In this document: positions 55,993 through 62,932 of the stretch, one piece after another
How positions within the stretch are numbered: position 1 is the stretch's first letter
How the letters are laid out: every line of letters begins with the position of its first letter
Assembly: GCA_017849575.1 (NCBI GenBank)
Contig: JAFIGV010000019.1
Location: 310,001 to 374,000 of the forward strand
Source: Flavipsychrobacter sp.
GTDB lineage: Bacteria > Bacteroidota > Bacteroidia > Chitinophagales > Chitinophagaceae
Reading direction: 5' to 3'
DNA: 64,000 nt
The notes under the pieces: model-generated
Database searches by the model: none
The model's input: the letters and a program-made list of their open reading frames with translations, nothing else
What the model was told of the DNA's origin: nothing
Translations under genes and position numbers: made by a program

Positions 55993-56962
55993 TTTTGTAT
56001 TTCGGGTCGTCGGGGTTAAGAATGAAGCCGTCTTCCAATGCTTTTTTTATCTGACGGATACCATCAGGCACGGTAAACATCAGTTTGAAACCCAGCTTGT
56101 TCTTTATTTTATCGAAAGAAACCCGGTAGTCTCTGGGGTCTTCATTCTTCTGTACGTATTCTATTTGGGAGTCAGGCAGCTCTTTAAGCACTTCATCAAT
56201 GATCATTTTCTTTTGATAGTTTTCTGAAGTGTCGCCCACGTTGAAAACATCGAACGCTACAAGACTGGCATCGGCTTCCAGCACACTCACTACCGACCGG
56301 GCGAGATCAAATACATGGCAATACGGCCGCCAGAATTGTTCGCCAAAAACCTTCAGAGAACGCCCCAAGGTCAGTTCTTTTGCAAACTCATTGACCGTAA
56401 GGTCGAACCGTGGCCGCAGAGAAAGTCCATACACTGTGGAAAAGCGCAGACAAGTAGGCTTGCAGGTGCTGTCTTTGGGCTGCGAAAGCAAATATTGTTC
56501 CGTTGCCACTTTGGTTTCGGCGTATAGTGAAACGGGCGCGAGTTTCGAATCTTCATCGACAAAGGCATTGGGGTCGTCCATTTTGCCGTAGTTGCTGCAG
56601 GTTGATGCAAAGACAAATTTTTTGGCCCCCATTTTATTCGCAACATCATACAACAGTTTGCTGCCTTCCAGATTGGTGCTGCGGGCAAGTTCTCTGTCCT
56701 GAGCGCATGCAGGATCGCCGACAATAGCCGCCAGATGGGCTACATAGTCCACGCCTTCCATGGCTTTGCGCACTTCTGCTTCATTACGAATGTCGCCCTT
56801 TACAAATTCAAACGAAGGATAGTTGAATAAGTCAACAATGGGCTCGCCGCCGTACATAAGACGGTCGAATACACGAACCGTAAATCCTTTTTCGAGAAGC
56901 TGCCGGGTAAGTACGGAGCCAATGTATCCGGCGCCTCCGGTGACAAGTATTCTTTGTGACAT
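55985..56962 (-). CDS. NAD-dependent sugar epimerase/reductase (extended SDR)
   Basis: 325 residues from the ATG at 56962 (SQRILVTGGAGYIGSVLTRQLLEKG); a 24-codon upstream extension lacks family likeness. The GxxGxxG loop is GGAGYIG and the catalytic pair is in LYAETK (Tyr-xxx-Lys), with the Ser in FASTCSNYG. The Asp-Glu pair that marks 4,6-dehydratases after TDE is absent, so it is an epimerase or reductase rather than a LegB-type dehydratase. It converts a nucleotide sugar used by the adjoining aminotransferase or stands in a related sugar route. Confidence 0.85.
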   Translation of the reverse strand: MSQRILVTGGAGYIGSVLTRQLLEKGFTVRVFDRLMYGGEPIVDLFNYPSFEFVKGDIRNEAEVRKAMEGVDYVAHLAAIVGDPACAQDRELARSTNLEGSKLLYDVANKMGAKKFVFASTCSNYGKMDDPNAFVDEDSKLAPVSLYAETKVATEQYLLSQPKDSTCKPTCLRFSTVYGLSLRPRFDLTVNEFAKELTLGRSLKVFGEQFWRPYCHVFDLARSVVSVLEADASLVAFDVFNVGDTSENYQKKMIIDEVLKELPDSQIEYVQKNEDPRDYRVSFDKIKNKLGFKLMFTVPDGIRQIKKALEDGFILNPDDPKYKNV

Positions 56963-57047
56963 GATGAACCTTATTGTAGGCGCAAATCTAAAAGACGCGA
57001 TTGGCCCGGAGGGTCCTACGCTTTCCAATAACACCCGTTTAACAGGC

Positions 57048-57818
57048 TCAGTTCGTCATACGGGCATTTAAAAAGGGATAGTGATGCAGTGTATGAAACG
57101 ACTTGGAACGCATGAGTTTTCGCATGGTTTCCGCATGACGCAAATGGTGCATATCCGATCCACAATAGTCGTAAAGTTTGTCCTCCAACAGTCTTTCGGC
57201 AACATCCTTTACGGTTCTTCCATAGTAGCCCGTCAGCGAAATAGCATTGAGCTGCAGCAGGCAGCCCCGGTCTTTTAGTTCGCGGTAAGCATCGTACTTG
57301 ATGTGGTAATAATTATAACGCTCAGGATGTGCAATGACCGGCTTATAGCCCTTTGTCTGCATCTTGAACAGAATTTCATGCACACGCATCGGTTCAAATA
57401 CAAAGGAAAATTCAATGAGGACCTCATTTTCATTGATCGTCATCAGTGACTCATTTTCCAGCATTTCTACAAACCGCTCGTCCACATAGTACTCTGCAGC
57501 CGCCTTTACCGGAAAGTGGATATTGTTTTCCGACAAAGCCTTTCTCAATTCCTGGAGACCATTATTGATGATGGCAGCATCATTGGGGTAATAGTCGGAT
57601 TTTATATGCGGAGTAGTGGTAATGCCCTCGAAGCCCAATGCCTGAAATTCACGGATCAGCGCTATGCTGTCCTCAAGGGTTTGCGCACCATCGTCTATGC
57701 CCGGTATGAGATGGGAGTGCATATCATTCTTCAGAAAAGACCAGTTGGCATTTCGATCAATAGAAGATGCGGACGAAGATGGGCCAGACTTTTTTGATCC
57801 GAATAATTTAGAAAACAT
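57048..57818 (-). CDS. CpsB/YwqE-type PHP-family tyrosine phosphatase
   Basis: 256 residues. The PHP fold carries its metal ligands in DMHSHLIPGIDDGAQTLEDS, TTTPHIKSDYY, VIAHPERYNYY and CGSDMHHLRH. CpsB-like enzymes dephosphorylate the tyrosine kinase that drives capsule and exopolysaccharide export. The first 25 residues are a Ser-rich, variable leader (KLFGSKKSGPSSSASS). It precedes the epimerase gene by 85 bases on the same strand, placing it in the surface-polysaccharide group; the partner kinase is not in the window. Confidence 0.9.
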   Translation of the reverse strand: MFSKLFGSKKSGPSSSASSIDRNANWSFLKNDMHSHLIPGIDDGAQTLEDSIALIREFQALGFEGITTTPHIKSDYYPNDAAIINNGLQELRKALSENNIHFPVKAAAEYYVDERFVEMLENESLMTINENEVLIEFSFVFEPMRVHEILFKMQTKGYKPVIAHPERYNYYHIKYDAYRELKDRGCLLQLNAISLTGYYGRTVKDVAERLLEDKLYDYCGSDMHHLRHAETMRKLMRSKSFHTLHHYPFLNARMTN

Positions 57819-57955
57819 AGACCGTTTTTAGCACAGAAACTGCGTGAAGATAGCCATATTGTTTGATGATTGTCATGGTTAAAGTTAAGAGTGGCCTGTT
57901 GCTCAAGCCTGTGGAGCTTGCTTCTGTTCGTCCTGATTTTTTATAAAACTACTGG

Positions 57956-57963
57956 TAGGTTTG
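57956..57963 (+). promoter_or_regulatory. -7 promoter box of the globin gene
   Basis: TAGGTTTG, perfect TAnnTTTG, only 4 bases before the ATG, which implies a leaderless message. No clear upstream TTG box. Confidence 0.35.
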
Positions 57964-57967
57964 CAGG

Positions 57968-58360
57968 ATGATCAAAAGAGATATTGAAGGTCGGGAGGAT
58001 ATCCAAACGTTTGTAGATAGATTTTATGAGCGGGTGCAGGCTGATGAGGTAATTGGTTATTTGTTCAATGATGTGGCTCAGGTAAACTGGCAGGCCCATC
58101 TTCCGGTGATGTATGCTTTTTGGGAACAAGTCATTTTCCAGACGGGAAACTTTTCAGGAAACCCTATGCTGGCTCACCAGAAACTCCACACGAAAAGTCC
58201 CCTCAGTCCCGCTCATTTTGAGCGTTGGATCCTTCTGTTTACCCACACTGTTCAGGAGCTATTTTCCGGAAAAAACGCCACCCTCGCGCTGCAGCGGGCC
58301 AAGGGCATTGCCACCATCATGGAGCACAAGGTTTTGAACGGAGGCATCGGAACGGTATAA
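57968..58360 (+). CDS. Group III truncated haemoglobin
   Basis: 130 residues, the normal size. Family-specific features: DIQTFVDRFYERVQADEVIGYLFND, the distal-side MYAFWEQVIFQTG, and the proximal-His region LAHQKLHTKSPLSPAHFERWILLF. Group III globins bind O2, NO or sulfide with very tight ligand cages; a role in nitrosative stress or respiration is plausible but unproven. It is monocistronic with its promoter box almost touching the start codon. Confidence 0.93.
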   Translation: MIKRDIEGREDIQTFVDRFYERVQADEVIGYLFNDVAQVNWQAHLPVMYAFWEQVIFQTGNFSGNPMLAHQKLHTKSPLSPAHFERWILLFTHTVQELFSGKNATLALQRAKGIATIMEHKVLNGGIGTV

Positions 58361-58410
58361 TTTCAGGTACACCGGTTGTTGGAACGATGTTTTAACTCCA
58401 TCTGTTCTCA

Positions 58411-59121
58411 ATGATCCGTACTATGAATACAAACGCTTCTGTAGGTGCAAAACCTTCTGTGAATGTCGATGTGCCCGAACGTATTGCTTCCGTGCTGGCA
58501 GGTTCCTGGTTTTTGCTCAATGGCATAAGAAAAGGAAGCCTTATCCGTATGGGACTGGGCGGCTGGATGGTGTATCGCGGAGCCACCGGACATTGTCCCT
58601 TGTACAGCGCAGCCGGCAAACCGCATCTGCCTGATCCCGTTAAAAACGTAAATATCAGGACAACAGTACAGGTAAATCGTCCGCGGCACGAGGTGTATTC
58701 TTTTTGGCGGAAATTCGAGAACCTGCCTCTGTTCATGAAGCATCTGAAACAAGTGCGGCAAACCGACGAGCGAAATTCTCACTGGGAAGCTCATATACCC
58801 GGCGGTATGGGCACATTGGCCTGGGATGCCGTAATAGCCGAAGAGCAGGAAGGCAGGCTTATCGGTTGGAACTCACTGCCCGGCGCCACTGTGGAAAATG
58901 CCGGCAAAGTAGAGTTTCGGGAAATAGGCGATGGCTGGACCGAGTTGCATGTTGTGATCACGTACCGTGCGCCCCTTGGTGCTGCAGGGCAGGGTCTTTC
59001 TTCGCTTCTGAATCCTTTGTTCGAGAAAATGGTGCTTGACGATGTCAAGGCTTTTAAAAAATACATCGAGGCGGGTGGAACCGATGCCGCTGCAACAGCC
59101 AGAAATCTCACGGTTAGCTAA
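58411..59121 (+). CDS. DUF2892-SRPBCC (START-like) fusion protein
   Basis: 236 residues; the ATG at 58411 is used, although one at 58423 is equally possible. Residues about 15-75 form the DUF2892 membrane hairpin (PERIASVLAGSWFLLNGIRKG, GGWMVYRGATGHCPLYSA). Residues about 80-225 form a START-like cavity domain with VNRPRHEVYSFWRKFENLPLFMKHL and LDDVKAFKKYIEAGG. Such proteins bind hydrophobic ligands; the ligand here is unknown. It converges on the HNH/mqnD/mqnB genes. Confidence 0.85.
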   Translation: MIRTMNTNASVGAKPSVNVDVPERIASVLAGSWFLLNGIRKGSLIRMGLGGWMVYRGATGHCPLYSAAGKPHLPDPVKNVNIRTTVQVNRPRHEVYSFWRKFENLPLFMKHLKQVRQTDERNSHWEAHIPGGMGTLAWDAVIAEEQEGRLIGWNSLPGATVENAGKVEFREIGDGWTELHVVITYRAPLGAAGQGLSSLLNPLFEKMVLDDVKAFKKYIEAGGTDAAATARNLTVS

Positions 59122-59144
59122 ACCGACGTATTCGTCGTAAATAC

Positions 59145-59441
59145 TTATCGGCGTTTTCTGGCTTTGACGGAACGGTCGTAAAATGCAGGCGGTTTATTCC
59201 GAAGCCATTGGACAAATTTTCGAATCTCTTCGTGCTCCAGCAGGCGTGGTATGGTGTGGTAATAACGCTTTAGTTCTGTTTCTGAAAAGACCGCATGGAT
59301 TTTATCATGACAGACTTTGTGCAGTAAAATTGTTTCCGTGTTGCGGCCTCCTTTGCTGAGGGGTATCAGATGATGGGCATTGCAAGGTTCCGCCATCGTC
59401 CTTCCGCACAAAGGGCAGCATTCTGTAGCTTCAGCAGGCAC
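59145..59441 (-). CDS. Small HNH-family endonuclease-like protein
   Basis: 98 residues. Zinc-binding pairs CPLCG at 10-13 and the HNH core HHLIPLSKGGRNTETILLHKVCHDKIH at about 23-49: the first His pair of the beta-hairpin, the Asn, and the His of the helix are all present. The C-terminal half is basic (KPPAFYDRSVKARKRR). Domain calls are solid; the substrate is not known. It begins 4 bases after mqnD, which ties it to the menaquinone transcript by position only. Confidence 0.85.
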   Translation of the reverse strand: MPAEATECCPLCGRTMAEPCNAHHLIPLSKGGRNTETILLHKVCHDKIHAVFSETELKRYYHTIPRLLEHEEIRKFVQWLRNKPPAFYDRSVKARKRR

Positions 59442-59445
59442 CTGA

Positions 59446-60291
59446 TTAATAAAAAATGTTGTTGGTGTGCGGTTGTGATATCAACCCGGCATCGAAGGCT
59501 GCGGTAAAAAGCTGTTCCACAGCGCGTATGCCCGTCGGTCCGAGGTCGTCAGTAAATTCGTTGACGTACAGATCAATGTGCTGGCGCATCACAGTTTCTT
59601 CCATTTCCTGCGCATGACATTGCACAAAGCCCGAAAGCCGGGGATAATGACTTCTTGAAATACTGATGCTTTTTTTGATGAGGGAATCTACCTCAGCGGC
59701 TACCTCGCGTCCCAGTCTTCGCCGGATCACAATGCCTCCCAGCGGTATAGCTGCGTTCATCGTGTTTTCCCACCAATCGCCGAGGTCCGCTATTTTCTCC
59801 AGCCCTTTTTGCTGATAGGTGAAGCGGCTCTCGTGGATGATAAGACCGGCATCGAAAGCACCGTCAAGCACCTTTTTCTCGATGTCGCTAAACACGACTT
59901 CCGTTTTTTGTTTTGCTTGTGGAAAGGCCAGCGACAACAGGAGATTTGCCGTAGTGTTGAGGCCCGGTATGGCTATGCGCGCCTCGGAAATCCAATCGTC
60001 CGTTTGCCCGTGTCGGGCCTTTTGGGGAGTAGTGACAAGTAATGGGCCCACGCCTTTTCCTAAAGCGCTTCCCGCATGGAGCAATGCATATTGATCTGCA
60101 GTATGCAGAAAGCTGTTGTAGCTTAGTTTGGTGATGTCCAGTTTTCCTTCAGCAGCCCAACGATTAAGGGTTTCCACGTCTTCCATCACATAGTCGAACT
60201 CAATCCCACGGGTATCCATCCCGCCGTTTACAAGAGCATCAAAGATGAACGTATCGTTGGGGCAGGGGCTAAATCCAAGCGTAAGTTTCAT
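59446..60291 (-). CDS. mqnD: 1,4-dihydroxy-6-naphthoate synthase (futalosine menaquinone pathway)
   Basis: 281 residues. A periplasmic-binding-protein-like fold used as an enzyme: LGFSPCPNDTFIFDALVNG at the N-terminus (family start), DVETLNRWAAEGKLDITKLSYNSFLH, GPLLVT, IAIPGLNTTANLLLSLAFP, and the DAGLIIHESRFTY loop with the catalytic His. It converts cyclic de-hypoxanthinyl futalosine to 1,4-dihydroxy-6-naphthoate. mqnB is 37 bases upstream on the same strand. MqnA and MqnC are not in the window. Confidence 0.95.
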   Translation of the reverse strand: MKLTLGFSPCPNDTFIFDALVNGGMDTRGIEFDYVMEDVETLNRWAAEGKLDITKLSYNSFLHTADQYALLHAGSALGKGVGPLLVTTPQKARHGQTDDWISEARIAIPGLNTTANLLLSLAFPQAKQKTEVVFSDIEKKVLDGAFDAGLIIHESRFTYQQKGLEKIADLGDWWENTMNAAIPLGGIVIRRRLGREVAAEVDSLIKKSISISRSHYPRLSGFVQCHAQEMEETVMRQHIDLYVNEFTDDLGPTGIRAVEQLFTAAFDAGLISQPHTNNIFY

Positions 60292-60328
60292 AGATCAAAG
60301 TTAGCAGCAAGCTGCCGCAGTGGCCAAA

Positions 60329-61000
60329 TCAAATGCTTTCCGGAAATGCCTGAAGCCAGTTGTTCAGATTTGTAATTGCTGCACCCATGTTCCAGGCGCC
60401 ACGGTTTCTGGCTTCTACATAGTTGGAGATAGCCCTTACCTGCAAAAACGGTATTTTATGGTGCAGACAAACAAAATGAAAAGCTGCTCCTTCCATGCTT
60501 TCTACGGTACACTTCAGTTGTTTTGCGCGCAAAGTGGCGGTGTAGGTGCTTCCGCTTACCATATTGACCGTGCATCCCGAGACCCGTGGCAGCCCTGTCG
60601 GTGCCTGTGCAAGATGCGGCGCTGGCAATCGTCCGCCGGAAAAAGGAAAGGTGTCCGGGTCGGCGAGCCCCAACTGAAAAACATCTAAAAAAGCATAGTG
60701 ATCCTCCGCGCCCAGGTCGCCTATGAGCTCGTCCACCACCTGCACCAGTGTTCCGAGCGGCAGATGTCTGTCATAGCTACCCGCTACGCCCACCTGCAAC
60801 GCGAGATCGAATGTGGCGCGGCTCAAGGTGCTGGTTAGCGCCCATGTAGCCTGCATCATACCCACACCAGTGAGGAGCACCTGCAGATTGTGATCCTTCC
60901 AGATAAACCTTCCTTCCGTTGCTGCGGCATTCTTTTCCGTCAGTTGCTGCATCAAGGGGGCAATTTCCGCAGCCGTGGCAGCAACGAGCAGTATGTTCAT
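60329..61000 (-). CDS. mqnB: Futalosine hydrolase
   Basis: 223 residues, nucleoside-phosphorylase fold. Signatures: ILLVAATAAEIAPL, LLTGVGMMQATWALT, QVGVAGSYDRHLPLGTLV and the purine-binding VESMEGAAFHFVCLHHKIPFLQVRAISNYVEARN. It splits futalosine to de-hypoxanthinyl futalosine and hypoxanthine in the menaquinone pathway. It is the first gene of mqnB-mqnD-HNH. MTA/SAH nucleosidases are similar but lack the long RNYVE-type stretch. Confidence 0.93.
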   Translation of the reverse strand: MNILLVAATAAEIAPLMQQLTEKNAAATEGRFIWKDHNLQVLLTGVGMMQATWALTSTLSRATFDLALQVGVAGSYDRHLPLGTLVQVVDELIGDLGAEDHYAFLDVFQLGLADPDTFPFSGGRLPAPHLAQAPTGLPRVSGCTVNMVSGSTYTATLRAKQLKCTVESMEGAAFHFVCLHHKIPFLQVRAISNYVEARNRGAWNMGAAITNLNNWLQAFPESI

Positions 61001-61068
61001 ACAGACGAATTAAGCACATTTTTGCCAAACGCCCTGCAGGGGGTAATTTTGCCGGATAAATAGAGATA

Positions 61069-61479
61069 ATGGTTTATTTAACCCGCGTAGAGCATTTTAA
61101 TGCAGCGCACCGGCTGGTGAATGAGCACTGGAGCGACGAGAAGAATGTGGAGGTATTTGGAAAGTGTGCCAATGCCAACTGGCACGGACACAATTATGAA
61201 CTCCATGTGACCGTTAAAGGCGATCCGCATCCCGACACTGGTTTTATTTTCAATGCCAAGACTTTGGGCGACCTGATGAAGGACGTAATTGTAGAGCGAG
61301 TGGATCACAAAAACTTAAACCTGGATGTGGACTTTATGAAGGGAAAGTTTACCAGTGCCGAGAATTTCGCTATTGGAATCTGGAACGAGCTGAAGCCGCA
61401 TATCGAGCAAAGGGGTGCTGTGCTGCATTGTGTGAAGCTCTACGAAACGCCACGAATCTATGTGGAGTATTTTGGCTGA
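61069..61479 (+). CDS. 6-pyruvoyl-tetrahydropterin synthase / QueD family (Cx5HGH form)
   Basis: 136 residues. Zn-binding His are His14 (in FNAAHRL), His39 and His41 (HGHNY); the catalytic Cys is Cys33 in GKCANANWHGHNY, with the acid/base pair in VDHKNLNLD and YETP. The spacing Cys-x5-HGH is that of eukaryote-type PTPS (tetrahydrobiopterin synthesis), whereas QueD (queuosine) usually has Cys-x3-HGH. GTP cyclohydrolase I follows at 61535, 55 bases on, making the first two steps of pterin synthesis available side by side. Whether it makes biopterin or 6-carboxy-pterin must be tested. Confidence 0.88.
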   Translation: MVYLTRVEHFNAAHRLVNEHWSDEKNVEVFGKCANANWHGHNYELHVTVKGDPHPDTGFIFNAKTLGDLMKDVIVERVDHKNLNLDVDFMKGKFTSAENFAIGIWNELKPHIEQRGAVLHCVKLYETPRIYVEYFG

Positions 61480-61534
61480 TCGTCAACTTTTTGCAGCTAA
61501 AAATTGTCATTAACGAACACACAATAAAGAAAAC

Positions 61535-62131
61535 GTGGGCTATACAAAAACAGAAGAATATAACGCAGACATCACCAGCAAACTTGTGGACAGTTACCGC
61601 TCGGTGATTGAATCTATCGGTGAGGATGAAACACGCGAAGGCCTGTTGAAAACACCGGAACGCGTGGCCAAAGCCATGCTTTATATGACCCAGGGATATC
61701 AGATGGATGCCAGAGAGATCCTGAACTCGGCAAAGTTTCATGAATCGTACAGCGAAATGGTGATTGTAAAGGATATAGAGCTGTACTCTATGTGCGAACA
61801 TCATATGCTGCCATTTTTTGGTAAGGCGCACATCGCCTACATCCCGAACGGATGGATCACCGGGCTTAGCAAAATAGCCAGAGTGGTGGACTGCTTTTCG
61901 AGAAGACTTCAGGTGCAGGAGCGCATGACCCATCAGATATTGGATGCTATTCAGGAAACACTCAATCCTTTGGGTGTGGCGGTGGTAATTGAAGCCAAGC
62001 ATCTCTGTATGATGATGCGAGGTGTCTCCAAGCAGAATAGTGTCACAACTACCTCTGCATTCAGCGGTCAGTTTGAAGCTAATGAGACCCGCTCTGAGTT
62101 TTTAAAGCTCATCACGGCAGAACTTTATTAA
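61535..62131 (+). CDS. folE: GTP cyclohydrolase I
   Basis: 198 residues, starting with GTG (the frame has no ATG near the family start). Signatures: [21 protein letters not shown], the zinc site [22 protein letters not shown] with the Cys-His-His pattern, [21 protein letters not shown], and [15 protein letters not shown] with the third ligand Cys. It makes 7,8-dihydroneopterin triphosphate from GTP for folate or tetrahydropterins. Paired with the PTPS-like gene upstream. Confidence 0.96.
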   Translation: MGYTKTEEYNADITSKLVDSYRSVIESIGEDETREGLLKTPERVAKAMLYMTQGYQMDAREILNSAKFHESYSEMVIVKDIELYSMCEHHMLPFFGKAHIAYIPNGWITGLSKIARVVDCFSRRLQVQERMTHQILDAIQETLNPLGVAVVIEAKHLCMMMRGVSKQNSVTTTSAFSGQFEANETRSEFLKLITAELY

Positions 62132-62158
62132 AACTGAGTACTTTCTGCCAAAGTCAAT

Positions 62159-62166
62159 TATATTTG
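62159..62166 (+). promoter_or_regulatory. -7 promoter box of tRNA-Pro
   Basis: TATATTTG, perfect TAnnTTTG, 16 bases before the tRNA. No clear TTG box at 19-21 bases upstream. Confidence 0.45.
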
Positions 62167-62182
62167 CAGCCCCAACCGGTTT

Positions 62183-62256
62183 CGGGACGTAGCGCAGCCC
62201 GGTAGCGCATCAGCATGGGGTGCTGGGGGTCGCTGGTTCGAATCCAGTCGTCCCGA
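62183..62256 (+). tRNA. tRNA-Pro (GGG)
   Basis: Acceptor CGGGACG/CGTCCCG closes exactly. The anticodon arm is TCAGC-ATGGGGT-GCTGG with GGG as anticodon, and the T arm is CTGGTTCGAATCCAG. Discriminator A at 62256. CCA is not encoded. A terminator follows. Confidence 0.96.
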
Positions 62257-62263
62257 CGAAACC

Positions 62264-62298
62264 AAAGCCTTTCACATTTGTGGAGGGCTTTATTTTTT
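62264..62298 (+). terminator. Terminator of tRNA-Pro
   Basis: AAAGCC (62264-62269) pairs with GGCTTT (62286-62291), with an additional inner stem CAC/GTG, followed by a run of T. Confidence 0.75.
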
Positions 62299-62381
62299 TG
62301 CAATCCATAGTGCACCGCTCCGCAAACTTTCGGTTCCGCGCCTTTTCTGTTGATGGCTGAGCTTAGGCACCGCCGCTCCGG

Positions 62382-62756
62382 CTACGCTTTTGCCGATTTC
62401 TTTTTCTTTTTTCGGCTGGTGCGTTTCTTATTTTTTTGTTGCTGATCTTGCTCTTTCCCAAACAATGTCCGGAGCTCGTCTTTAGCCTGCTCCAGTTTTT
62501 CCCGCCTTTTTTGTGAGAGATTTTTCCCTGCGCGATTGATGTAAAAATTCAACATAGACATGGCAGACCTAAACGCATTCGTCTTTTTACGACGGCTGCG
62601 TTTCGCCGATTTCTTCAGCGAAGCTGCAATCTCATACGGGTCGTCTTTTTTAAACACATTGTCTTCCAGATCTAAAGCATCGCTACGCTCGGTTACCTTT
62701 TTGGACCACCGATGCTTTCTGCTTGTCCTTTTATGTCCCTTTGCTGTCGTTGCCAT
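62382..62756 (-). CDS. DUF3175-domain basic protein
   Basis: 124 residues from the ATG at 62756 (ATTAKGHKRTSRKHRWSKKV); a 27-codon extension upstream has no family likeness. The DUF3175 region covers about 5-95 (HRWSKKVTERSDALDLEDNVF, FRSAMSMLNFYINRAGKNLSQ). The protein is extremely basic, and the tail is KKRTSRKKKKKSAKA, suggesting a nucleic-acid-binding role. The function is unknown. Confidence 0.82.
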   Translation of the reverse strand: MATTAKGHKRTSRKHRWSKKVTERSDALDLEDNVFKKDDPYEIAASLKKSAKRSRRKKTNAFRSAMSMLNFYINRAGKNLSQKRREKLEQAKDELRTLFGKEQDQQQKNKKRTSRKKKKKSAKA

Positions 62757-62932
62757 TAAAGTTTTTTTTTGACCGGGATGGATAACAATAAATGCATACC
62801 AGCAGCGAAAGCTTCTTTTTTGCTCCGCTATTTCCACAGACTGGAATGAATTTTATACCTCCAATACCACTATAGTCAAAGAACGCTCCGGCGTTTTACA
62901 CCGATTTGCAACGATTAAAAATTTGCTTTTGA

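Noticed and set aside
57885-57935. Imperfect stem (CAAGC/GCTTG) upstream of the globin gene
   Set aside because: Short arms, no T run and no similar copy found; probably chance.
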